A program made the position numbers and the translations under genes. A stretch of 41,293 nucleotides of DNA, taken from positions 1 to 41,293 of the forward strand of contig JAJYTJ010000011.1 of NCBI GenBank assembly GCA_021793115.1, given 5' to 3'. The notes below the pieces were generated by a model. The model was given only the letters and a program-made list of their open reading frames with translations. It did not search any database and had not been told where the DNA came from. Positions 24,621 to 32,050 of the stretch are shown piece by piece (positions within the stretch are counted from its first letter, which is position 1; each line of letters begins with the position of its first letter). This DNA is from Actinomycetes bacterium (lineage in GTDB: Bacteria; Actinomycetota; Actinomycetes; Actinomycetales; Cellulomonadaceae).

Positions 24621-25646
24621 ATGGCTGGCGCAACGCTGCGCGACGTCGCCGAACGTGCGGGCGTGTCGATCCGGACCGTCTCGAACGTCGTCAACGGGTA
24701 CGTGCCCGTCTCGGAGGAGAAGCGCGTTCGCGTCCAGGAAGCCGTGGCAGAGCTTGGGTATCGGCCCAGCGTGGTCGCCCGTCATCTGCGCCAGGGGCGC
24801 AGCGGTCTCATCGCGCTGGTCGTACCAGAGCTCGACGTGCCCTACTTCGCCGAACTCGCACGGGTCGTCGTTGCCGAGGCTCGCGTCCGCGGCTACACGG
24901 TCGTCGTCGACCAGACCGACGGAGACCCCGACCGCGAACGGCAACTCATCTCACGCAGTGGCGGAGCCGAGCTGTTCGACGGTGTGATCTTGTCCCCCCT
25001 CGCACTGTCTGGCGCCGACATCGCGCTTCGAGACAGCGATGTCCCGCTGGTCCTGATTGGTGAGAGGGTCGCTGCCACGGCAGACACGCACGTCGTCATC
25101 GACAACGTGACGGCGGCTCAGGAGGCGACGGAGCATCTCCTGTCCCTCGGGCGTCGACGGATCGCAGCCATCGGCGACCAGCCGTATGAGACGGGTGAGA
25201 CGGCCCAGCTGCGAACCCGCGGTTATCGCGCTGCCATGGCCGCTGCCGGCATCGACGTCGACGAGTCGCTCGTCGTCCCGGTGCCACGGTTCCACTTCTC
25301 CGACGGGGCCCGCGCGATGGCACAGCTGCTCTCTGCCCATGGCGGACCACCAGACGCGGTGTTCTGCTACAACGACCTTGTCGCCATCGGCGCAATGCGC
25401 ACCGCGCTCTCCCGGGGCCTGCGCATCCCGGAAGACATTGCGATCGTGGGATTCGACGACATCGAGGCCGGCAACTACACCACGCCGTCGCTCACGACGG
25501 TTGCTCCCGACAAGGCGGTCATCGGGCGGATGGCCGTCGAGCGGTTGCTGGCACACCTGCAAGGCGAGACGTTGCCCACACCGGGCTGGGCACCACACCG
25601 GCTGATGGTCCGCGAGAGCACGGCTGGCCTCTCCCACGACGGATAG
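24621..25646 (+). CDS. LacI family regulator of the GH2/ABC sugar locus
   Basis: The 341-residue protein has an N-terminal HTH and hinge, ATLRDVAERAGVSIRTVSNVVNGYVPVSEEKRVRVQEAVAELGYRPSVVARHLRQGRSG. The effector domain follows with IALVVPELDVPYFAELARVVVAEARVRGYTV, DGVILSPLALSG, LGRRRIAAIGDQ, AVFCYNDLVAIGAMRTALSRGLRIPEDIAIVGFDDIEAG and a C-terminal dimerisation segment. All parts of a functional repressor are present. AAGGAGG precedes the ATG. It probably binds TTGCAACGATGCAA at 21059-21092 and 27912-27925 and thereby controls both the importer and the GH2 gene. The inducer is presumably a product of oligosaccharide cleavage. It converges with the GH2 gene 58 nt away. Confidence 0.93.
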   Translation: MAGATLRDVAERAGVSIRTVSNVVNGYVPVSEEKRVRVQEAVAELGYRPSVVARHLRQGRSGLIALVVPELDVPYFAELARVVVAEARVRGYTVVVDQTDGDPDRERQLISRSGGAELFDGVILSPLALSGADIALRDSDVPLVLIGERVAATADTHVVIDNVTAAQEATEHLLSLGRRRIAAIGDQPYETGETAQLRTRGYRAAMAAAGIDVDESLVVPVPRFHFSDGARAMAQLLSAHGGPPDAVFCYNDLVAIGAMRTALSRGLRIPEDIAIVGFDDIEAGNYTTPSLTTVAPDKAVIGRMAVERLLAHLQGETLPTPGWAPHRLMVRESTAGLSHDG

Positions 25647-25670
25647 TTCACCCGCCGCCGCGCCGGCAGA

Positions 25671-25684
25671 TCGCAGCGATGCAA
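25671..25684. promoter_or_regulatory. Weak operator-like sequence between convergent LacI and GH2 genes
   Basis: TCGCAGCGATGCAA differs at two positions from the operator found at both promoters of this locus. It lies in the short convergent spacer, where no promoter is needed, so it is either an auxiliary site for looping or a chance match. Confidence 0.25.
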
Positions 25685-25704
25685 ACGCGGTTCTCTCTCT
25701 CGAC

Positions 25705-27810
25705 TCAGGCTCCGGACTGCCCGTCGTTCACGTCCAGCGATCCCTGGCCGACGACATCCCCGCTTCCGACCTCGGCAAGGAGCACGTGCAGCCGGCGAAG
25801 CGAGCGATCCAAGGGGGCCACGGCAGTCACCGACACCTTTCGGCTCAGTACGAATGGCTCGGCGGTCAGGTGCGCGACGCCTGTCGCGGCAGTCAGGGGC
25901 TCTTCGGCGAACCGCGTGCTCCACGCCGTCTGGACCTCGAGCTCGACGGGGTGGGCCCCGTGGTGCGAGACGGCCATCGTGAAGCGGACTTCGCGGTCGC
26001 GTGCGGAGATGTCGTTGCCGGGGCTGATCGGCAGGACGTCGAAGACCGGGACCGTGTCGGCGTTGGCGTGGCGCGGTGGCCGGCCGCCGCTGTCCTTCAG
26101 CGCCCGGGAGGCGTCCGCGACACCGGCGCTCTCGTGCTCGACGTCCGTGAGCTCGGTCCAGACGTACCCGTTGATGCGGTCGTGGCGGCGCAGGTCTTGT
26201 GTCTGCCAGTGCAGGTTCCAGCCACGGTCGACGGCCGTGAAGCCGCCGCCGAACTCGGAGTTGATCAGGGGACGGTCTACGGGAACGGGGCCGTCAACCA
26301 TGAGGAGCTTGTCGACGACCCGATCCACCGCGATCGCCACAGGGAACGTCGGACGCTCTGACTCCAGAAGGGCCTGCACCTTCTTCGCCCACCCCGCCGG
26401 GTGCTCGTCATAGATGTGCCAGTCCACGATGTCTGTGTCGACGTGGGTCCAGCCGGAGTTGTCAACGACCGGCCGTGTGACGTCGAGCGAGCGCAGGAGG
26501 GCGACTGCATGGCGGACCGCACCTTGCTTCGCGGGGTCGCCGGGCACATCCCAGTCGAGACCCCATTCCTCGTTGTACAGACCCCACACAACGATGGACG
26601 GGTGGCCGGCGTCGCGTCGGATCATTGGCTCGACCTGCTCTTCGAACGCCTTCACGGCCGAGGCTGAGAACCGACCGGTCGACGTGGGCTCAGCCCAGAT
26701 CAGCATCCCCAGCCGATCAGCGTGAAAGAGGAACCGCGGGTCCTCGAGCTTGAGGTGCTTGCGCACAAGGTTGAAGCCGGCCTCGCGCGCAAGCTCGAGA
26801 TCCCGGACGAATGCGACGTCCGCCGGCGCCGTGATACCGGTGGTCGGCCAATAGCCCTGGTCGAGCACCCCGCGCAGGTAGATGCGGCGCCCGTTGAGGA
26901 AGAACTGGTCGCCGCGGGTCTCGAACCACCGGAGTCCTCCATACGAACGCACCCGGTCGGAGCCGCCGGCGCTCAGCACCTCGACCTCGACGGCATACAG
27001 GTGCGGATTGCTCGGGTCCCAGACCACCGGCGCCGGAATCCGGATCGAGATGCCTTGAGCGAGGCCCTCGGCGTCAACCTCGACCGGTGCGATGCCCGTG
27101 TCGTGCACGGTGATGCGCACGGTCGCGCCCTCGGACTCTGGCCCACGCACCTCGCCGCGTGCGGTGATGGCGTTGAGCTCGGGCGTCGAGCCCAGGTTCA
27201 GCCACCCGAGATAGGTGGCGGCTCGGGGCTCGATCCACACGCTCTGCCAGATGCCGCTCGACGGCGTGAACGCGCAGCTGTCGTAGTCGTCGGCAGGCAG
27301 GCTGCGTTGCTTGCCGTGCGCGATCGCGCGCTTGTCGTTGGGCGCGTCGACCCGCACGACGAGCTCGTGCTGCGCGCCGGGAACGACGACTGCCGTGATG
27401 TCGAACTCGAACGGAACATAGCCACCGCGGTGAGAGCCGACGTCGACGCCGTCGATCCACACCGATGCGACGTGGTGGACCGCTCCGAAGTGCAGGATGA
27501 CACGCTCGCCTTCCCAGTCCTCCGGCACCACAAACGTGCGTCGGTACCACGCAAGCTCGAGCCAGTGCGCGCCCACGCCCGAAGCCGGCGTCTCCCACGC
27601 GAAAGGAACGATGATCCGGGAGGGCCAGTCGCGGTCGTCGTCGGCGCCCGACGGAATGGGAAGACCGTCGCCACCGGTTCGGAAGGACCACTCGCCGTTC
27701 AGGGAGAGCCACCTCTCCGAGCGATCGAACTCCGGGCGGGGGTACTCGGGCCGCGGTGTCACATGCCCGGCGACCGGGTCGGACGGGGCGGAGGCTGTTT
27801 CAACGGTCAT
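25705..27810 (-). CDS. Glycoside hydrolase family 2 enzyme (beta-glycosidase)
   Basis: The 701-residue protein has no signal peptide, so it should act in the cytoplasm on imported oligosaccharides. The order is a sugar-binding jelly roll (about 20-190, with RSERWLSLNGEWSFR and AWYRRTFVVPEDWEGERVILHFGAVHHVASVWIDGVDVGSHRGGYVPFEFDI), an Ig-like domain (about 195-300), the TIM barrel (about 300-575) and a C-terminal beta domain. In the barrel, FFLNGRRIYLRGVLDQGYWP and NLVRKHLKLEDPRFLFHADRLGMLIWAE precede VVWGLYNEEWG, where NE supplies the acid/base Glu, and LINSEFGG supplies the nucleophile Glu. Family 2 includes beta-galactosidases, glucuronidases, mannosidases and arabinopyranosidases; the specificity here is unclear. 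The ATG at 27808-27810 starts 79 nt downstream of its -10. It shares an operator with the importer operon. Confidence 0.92.
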   Translation of the reverse strand: MTVETASAPSDPVAGHVTPRPEYPRPEFDRSERWLSLNGEWSFRTGGDGLPIPSGADDDRDWPSRIIVPFAWETPASGVGAHWLELAWYRRTFVVPEDWEGERVILHFGAVHHVASVWIDGVDVGSHRGGYVPFEFDITAVVVPGAQHELVVRVDAPNDKRAIAHGKQRSLPADDYDSCAFTPSSGIWQSVWIEPRAATYLGWLNLGSTPELNAITARGEVRGPESEGATVRITVHDTGIAPVEVDAEGLAQGISIRIPAPVVWDPSNPHLYAVEVEVLSAGGSDRVRSYGGLRWFETRGDQFFLNGRRIYLRGVLDQGYWPTTGITAPADVAFVRDLELAREAGFNLVRKHLKLEDPRFLFHADRLGMLIWAEPTSTGRFSASAVKAFEEQVEPMIRRDAGHPSIVVWGLYNEEWGLDWDVPGDPAKQGAVRHAVALLRSLDVTRPVVDNSGWTHVDTDIVDWHIYDEHPAGWAKKVQALLESERPTFPVAIAVDRVVDKLLMVDGPVPVDRPLINSEFGGGFTAVDRGWNLHWQTQDLRRHDRINGYVWTELTDVEHESAGVADASRALKDSGGRPPRHANADTVPVFDVLPISPGNDISARDREVRFTMAVSHHGAHPVELEVQTAWSTRFAEEPLTAATGVAHLTAEPFVLSRKVSVTAVAPLDRSLRRLHVLLAEVGSGDVVGQGSLDVNDGQSGA

Positions 27811-27889
27811 CGTGTAGTGGTCTCCGGTGAGCGGCGGGCGAGGCAATGGGACGGACCGTTCGTCACGTCCAGCGGGCGATGAGCGGGCG

Positions 27890-27925
27890 TGGCTAGAGTC
27901 TGACACGACGATTGCAACGATGCAA
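27890..27925 (-). promoter_or_regulatory. GH2 promoter with LacI-type operator
   Basis: On the minus strand TTGCAA (27917-27912) is a -35, with a 16-nt spacer and TAGCCA (27895-27890) as -10. The -35 is one half of the near-palindrome at 27912-27925, which on the plus strand reads exactly TTGCAACGATGCAA, as at 21079-21092. The operator-over-minus-35 layout is the same at both promoters. Confidence 0.7.
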
Positions 27926-28176
27926 AGCAAAGTCGAACATCCGTCTGCGGCGACCCGATCCTCCGTGAGGCCCGGAGCCGGAGGCCAGCTAGGGCGCCCC
28001 CCAAGGCCCCGCCTGACTGGGTTCCTTGCCCCCGACCTGTCCCCGGTCTGTGGGCGCAGCTGGACAACCACCCCTCGGTCAGGCGGATCGGCGCAAGTCC
28101 AGCTCTCCGCGTCCCCGCAGGTCAGTGCAGTGTCGTCGCAGGTCAGAGGCTCGATCTGGTACTGTCCCGGCCACCG

Positions 28177-28266
28177 GGAGGGCTGGCTGAGCGGCCGAAG
28201 GCGACGGTCTTGAAAACCGTTGAGGCGGTGACCCCGCCTCCAAGGGTTCGAATCCCTTGCCCTCCG
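28177..28266 (+). tRNA. tRNA-Ser (anticodon UGA)
   Basis: The acceptor stem GGAGGGC pairs with GCCCTCC (28259-28265) and the discriminator is G. The D arm is GCTGAGCGGCCGAAGGC. The anticodon stem-loop ACGGT-CTTGAAA-ACCGT shows TGA. A long class II variable arm (GAGGCGGTGACCCCGCCTC) and T arm AAGGG-TTCGAAT-CCCTT complete the 90-nt molecule; CCA is not fully encoded (CA follows). TACTGT at 28161-28166 is a likely -10. The 3' part is duplicated at 35835-35894, consistent with use as an integration site. Confidence 0.97.
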
Positions 28267-28267
28267 C

Positions 28268-28787
28268 AGAGACGCATAACCGCAGTTCAGAAGGTCAATC
28301 TTCACGTGTGGCGCCTCAGGCGCCTGTTCGCGGGTCGTCCCGGAACAGGCCCTGGCGGGCGCTCAGATGACGAACGGACCGTCACTCATGAGGGCATCGA
28401 CGACGACAACCTCACGTGGAGCGTGACGCGCCTGCTCCCCGACCTGGACACTGGCGGACGGGCTTGAGGCCGCGGATGTACCTCACCGGGGTCGCCTCAC
28501 CCGGCGTGGGTTGGAGCGCGATCGCTCCGGTCCTTCGCGTTGGTCAATGCCTGGAGAAGCCAGCGCCGAAGCCGTCCACGAGGCTTCTGGCGAGCCCGTG
28601 GATGTCCTTGGGTCGGACTGTAGCCTGCACGACTGGCTCGGGAGCGCCTGCCGGCCACCCCTGCCCGGGTCGGCTCCCACGGGCTCGCGAAGCCCTGCCG
28701 GGGGACGATGCTCGCGGTGCCGTTCACGGATGCTGGTCGTTTGCTCGATTCCACCGACCCGTCGTGGCCGTGCGGCCTCGGCGGGTC
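28268..28787. other. Non-coding or decayed DNA at the left end of the tRNA-bounded segment
   Basis: About 520 nt follow the tRNA. Short open frames exist on both strands, but none has a domain, codon bias or ribosome-binding site that I recognise. The sequence is less GC-rich at third positions than the flanks. This is where an integrase gene or its relic would be expected, but I see none. Confidence 0.5.
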
Positions 28788-28821
28788 TTGACTGCGAAGT
28801 TATTTAGGACTAAAAAATAAC
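28788..28821 (+). promoter_or_regulatory. ROK gene promoter overlapped by an AT-rich operator
   Basis: TTGACT (-35, 28788-28793), a 17-nt spacer and TAAAAA (-10, 28811-28816) place the transcript start at the GTG at 28824. The inverted repeat GTTATTT (28799-28805) / AAATAAC (28815-28821), with TTTAG-GAC-TAAA inside, resembles operators of the XylR/NagC-type ROK repressors. It covers the spacer and -10, so autorepression is likely. Confidence 0.7.
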
Positions 28822-28823
28822 GC

Positions 28824-30071
28824 GTGAACGAACATGGCGCGGTGCAGCGCAAGGCGTCGGTACGAGACGTGCGACGCGCGAACCGAGCGCTCCTGCTGCG
28901 TCACCTGCTGTTCAGCGGCGAGACGAGCCGGGCGTCTCTGGGTGAGGAGACGTCGCTGTCGCCGGCGACCGTGACGAACCTCGTCTCGGAGCTGATCGCC
29001 GAGGGAACGGTCGTCGAGCGCGGCCAGTCCGACTCACCGGGTGGCCGTCCGCGGACGATGCTTGCCGTCAACCCGGAGGCGGCCGTGGTCTTCGGCGCGG
29101 ATGTCGGCGAGACGCGCGTGAGCGTGCAGGCCTTCGACCTGACGATGCGACGGCTGGCCGCGCGTGAGCACCAGTTCTCCGGCCGTCGCATCCCCCCGGA
29201 GCACGTGACGAAGATCGTCGATGAGTTCGTCTCCTCGCTGCGTGCCGAGCTCGGTCCGCGTGCTGACGGGGGCGAGCGGCGGGTCCTCGGGCTCGGGCTC
29301 GGGGTACCCGGGATCGTCGAGCACCCGGAGAGCGTCGCAGGCTCGCCGGATCCGGCGACCGAACCGATCGTCCACGCACAGGTGGTCGGCTGGGAGACGG
29401 AGACCTTCGCCCCGCTCGCGCGGCGCCTCGGATTCCCGGTGCTCATCGACAACGGCGCCAAGACGACGACGCAGGCGGAGTCGTGGTTCGGCTCAGCCAA
29501 GGGGATCGAGCACGGCGTCGTGGTCTTCATCGGCGACGGTGCCGGCGCCGGCATCATCACCAACGGTCGGCTCTACCGCGGCTCGAGCAGCTCGGCCGGC
29601 GAGTGGGGCCACACCAAGATCAGCCTCGACGGGGTCCGCTGCCGCTGCGGTTCGCAGGGCTGCGTCGAGACCTTCGTCGGTGCATCCGCAGTGCTCGAGC
29701 GGTGGCGCGGCCGAGACGAGGCGTGGCGCGGGCGCGAGTCCGAAGGCGTCGACGAGCTCTTCGCCGCCTATCGCAACGGCGACGACCGCGCACAGTCCGC
29801 ACTCCACGCCGTGGTCGACCACCTGGGCCTGGCGCTGGCCAACCTCGTCAACCTCTACAACCCCCAGCAGGTGGTCGTCGCCGGGTGGTTCGGGGACCGG
29901 ATCGTCAGCGAGTTCCTCGCCGACCTGCGGGCCGCGGTTCGCCGCTACTCGCTTCCGCAGCCGGGTGCCGAGGTCGTCGTCGAGCGCTCGACCCTCGGTC
30001 CGGAGATCGCCGCCCTCGGTGCCGCGACCCTGCCCCTGGACCACTTCATCGAGCGCGGCTGGGGCCTCTAG
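28824..30071 (+). CDS. ROK family transcriptional regulator (XylR-type)
   Basis: The product has 415 residues. The N-terminal winged helix-turn-helix (VRDVRRANRALLLRHLLFSGETSRASLGEETSLSPATVTNLVSELIAEGTVVERGQ) is followed by the ROK/sugar-kinase-like fold: FGADVGETRVSVQAFDL, LGLGLGVPGIV, DNGAKTTTQAESWFGSAKG and GDGAGAGIITNGRLYRGSSSSAGEWGHTKI. The ROK zinc motif CRCGSQGCVE is intact. It is a sugar-responsive repressor, presumably of the xylose-type importer and GH1 gene that follow in the same direction. GTG 28824 lacks a ribosome-binding site but lies 7 nt after the -10, i.e. leaderless. A classical ROK-type operator overlaps the promoter. The binding protein begins 60 nt after the stop. Confidence 0.93.
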   Translation: MNEHGAVQRKASVRDVRRANRALLLRHLLFSGETSRASLGEETSLSPATVTNLVSELIAEGTVVERGQSDSPGGRPRTMLAVNPEAAVVFGADVGETRVSVQAFDLTMRRLAAREHQFSGRRIPPEHVTKIVDEFVSSLRAELGPRADGGERRVLGLGLGVPGIVEHPESVAGSPDPATEPIVHAQVVGWETETFAPLARRLGFPVLIDNGAKTTTQAESWFGSAKGIEHGVVVFIGDGAGAGIITNGRLYRGSSSSAGEWGHTKISLDGVRCRCGSQGCVETFVGASAVLERWRGRDEAWRGRESEGVDELFAAYRNGDDRAQSALHAVVDHLGLALANLVNLYNPQQVVVAGWFGDRIVSEFLADLRAAVRRYSLPQPGAEVVVERSTLGPEIAALGAATLPLDHFIERGWGL

Positions 30072-30123
30072 CGCCAGCAGCGCACCACAGTCCGACAAGT
30101 TGCTCCGCCCCCACAGAAAGGAA

Positions 30124-30137
30124 TCGCAACGATGCGA
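30124..30137. promoter_or_regulatory. Operator-like near-palindrome across the start codon of the xylose-type binding protein
   Basis: TCGCAACGATGCGA shares the core GCAACGATGC with the LacI operators at 21059, 21079 and 27912 and is similarly symmetric. It includes the ATG of the binding-protein gene (30132). It may allow cross-regulation by the LacI protein encoded at 24621, but the start-codon context could also generate it by chance. Confidence 0.35.
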
Positions 30138-31259
30138 TCTCGCCTCGCCGCGGCCACCCTGGCCGCCATCGCGATCGCCGCCCTCACCGCCTGCAGCAGC
30201 GCCGGCGGCACCCAGCCGCCTGCCACCACGGCCGGAGGCGGCGCACCGCCCGCCACCACGGCGGCCGCCGGTGGCCAGGCAGTCACCATCGCGTTCCTCA
30301 TGCCGTGCTCGACCTGCGCCGATCGGTTCGAGAGCAAGGACAAGCCGTACTTCGAGGCGGCCGTCAAGGCGCTCGACCCGAATGCGACCGTGATCGCCAA
30401 CAACGCGCAGGGCTCGGCCGACACCCAGCTGCAGCAGGCCGAGTCCGCGTTGACCAACGGCGCCAAGGTGATCGTCGTCAGCCCGTACACCGCGCAGGCG
30501 GGGGCATCGATCGTGGAGAAGGCGCACGCCGACGGCGCGAAGGTGCTCGCCTACGACGGCAACATCGAGGGCGCCGTGCCCGACGGCTACGTCTCCTTCG
30601 AGAACGAGACGGTCGGCGAGCTGCAGGGACAGTACCTGCTGGACAACCTCAAGGACGGCTCGACCGTCGTCATGATCAACGGCGACACCACCTCGGCACC
30701 TGGTGCCGCCTTCAAGGCGGGCGCGCACAAGGTCCTGGATCCCGCGTTTGCCTCGGGCAAGCTCAAGCTCGGATACGAGTCGGACACGCCGGGCTTCGAC
30801 CCGGCGACCGGTCAGCGCGAGATGGAGCAGGCGCTGACCAAGGTCAACGACAAGGTCGACGGCGTGCTGGCACCCAACGACGGGCTCGCCACCGCGGTGA
30901 TCACGGCGCTGACCGCTCGTCAGCTCAACGGGAAGGTGCTCGTCACCGGCCAGGACGCCACGGATGCCGGCCTGACCAGCATCATCCTGGGTGACCAGTC
31001 GATGACCGTCTACAAGTCGATCCACGACGAGGCGACGACCGCCGCCAAGCTGGCGCTGGCCCTGGCGACCGGGGACGACGCGACGTTCAAGGCGACCGCG
31101 ACCCAGTCGGTCAACAACGGCACCGGCGACATCCCGTCCGTGCTGCTCAAGCCCGTCGCGGTCACGAAGGACAACATCGCGGACACGGTCATCAAGGACG
31201 GGTTCACGACCAAGGCCAAGATCTGCGTCGGCGCGGCGGCGAGCAAGTGCCCACTGTGA
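30132..31259 (+). CDS. Sugar-binding lipoprotein of a xylose/ribose-type (CUT2) ABC importer, XylF-like
   Basis: The product has 375 residues. A lipoprotein signal (MRSRLAAATLAAIAIAALTAC) has the lipobox ALTAC and is followed by a Thr/Pro/Ala/Gly spacer. The mature part is a type I periplasmic-binding fold: VTIAFLMPCSTCADRFESKDKPYF, AESALTNGAKVIVVSPYTAQAGASIVEKAHADGAKVLAYDG, NETVGELQGQYLLDNL, VDGVLAPNDGLATAVITAL and VTGQDATDAGLTSIILGDQSMTVYKSI. The last segment closely resembles XylF. The ligand is probably a pentose or other monosaccharide, or a short glucoside given the GH1 gene downstream. AAAGGA lies about 9 nt before the ATG. The stop overlaps the ATPase start (TGATG). Confidence 0.92.
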   Translation: MRSRLAAATLAAIAIAALTACSSAGGTQPPATTAGGGAPPATTAAAGGQAVTIAFLMPCSTCADRFESKDKPYFEAAVKALDPNATVIANNAQGSADTQLQQAESALTNGAKVIVVSPYTAQAGASIVEKAHADGAKVLAYDGNIEGAVPDGYVSFENETVGELQGQYLLDNLKDGSTVVMINGDTTSAPGAAFKAGAHKVLDPAFASGKLKLGYESDTPGFDPATGQREMEQALTKVNDKVDGVLAPNDGLATAVITALTARQLNGKVLVTGQDATDAGLTSIILGDQSMTVYKSIHDEATTAAKLALALATGDDATFKATATQSVNNGTGDIPSVLLKPVAVTKDNIADTVIKDGFTTKAKICVGAAASKCPL

Positions 31260-32050
31260 TGAAGACCGCGCTGCAGGACGGGTCGGAAGCGACGACCCGA
31301 CCCGTCCTGCAGATGCGGGGCATCGGCAAGCGTTACGGGCACGTCGTCGCCCTGGAGGGTGTCGACTTCGACGTGCACGCCGGGGAGATCGTCGCTCTCG
31401 TCGGCGACAACGGCGCAGGCAAGTCGACCCTGGTCAAGGCCATCGCCGGCACGCACCGCATCGACGAGGGCACGATCCTCGTCGACGGCGAACCGGCCGA
31501 GATCGGGTCACCCGCCGCGGCGACCCGCCTCGGGATCGAAACCGTCTACCAGGACCTCGCGCTGTGCGACAACCTCGACGTGGTCGCCAACCTGTACCTC
31601 GGTCGCGAAGTGCGCCGCAACCGGACACCGTTCGTCGACCGGGAGGTGATGGAGCGCGACGCGGCCGCGGTGATCGCCGACTTGGCGGCGCATCTCCCCA
31701 GGCTCGACGCGCCGGTGGCGGCGCTGTCCGGCGGTCAGCGTCAAGCCGTCGCCGTCAGCCGGGCCGCCCTGTGGGGCTCACGCATCGTGCTGCTCGACGA
31801 GCCGACGGCCGCCCTCGGCGTCGCCCAGACGGCGATGGTCTACCGACTGGTGCGCAGCCTGCGCGACCGCGGGCTCGGTGTCGTCGTCATCTCCCACAAC
31901 ATGGCCGACGTCTTCGCGGTCGCCGACCGGATCTGCGTCCTCCGGCTCGGGCGCAACGCCGGCACGTTCAGCACCGGCCAAACGACCCCCGACCAGGTGG
32001 TGGCCGCCATCACCGGGAGCACCGAGGTCACCACCGGGAAGGACGCCTGA
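31259..32050 (+). CDS. Single-domain ABC transporter ATPase (XylG/FrcA-like)
   Basis: This 263-residue peripheral membrane ATPase powers the adjacent permease. Walker A is LVGDNGAGKSTLVKAI, the Q-loop is TVYQDLALCDNLDV, the signature is LSGGQRQAVAVSRAALWG, Walker B is IVLLDEPTAALG and the switch His is VISHN. All are intact. CUT2 importers usually have a fused two-domain ATPase of about 500 residues with a degenerate second site; here there is one domain, as in FrcA-type systems, so it must act as a homodimer with two equal sites. The ATG overlaps the binding-protein stop (TGATG) and there is no ribosome-binding site of its own, so translation depends on re-initiation. An in-frame GTG at 31247 is less likely. 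The gene likewise ends in TGATG with the permease. Confidence 0.94.
   Translation: MKTALQDGSEATTRPVLQMRGIGKRYGHVVALEGVDFDVHAGEIVALVGDNGAGKSTLVKAIAGTHRIDEGTILVDGEPAEIGSPAAATRLGIETVYQDLALCDNLDVVANLYLGREVRRNRTPFVDREVMERDAAAVIADLAAHLPRLDAPVAALSGGQRQAVAVSRAALWGSRIVLLDEPTAALGVAQTAMVYRLVRSLRDRGLGVVVISHNMADVFAVADRICVLRLGRNAGTFSTGQTTPDQVVAAITGSTEVTTGKDA

Noticed and set aside
28177..28467. Open frame reading through tRNA-Ser(UGA)
   Set aside because: The tRNA folds completely; the frame is incidental.
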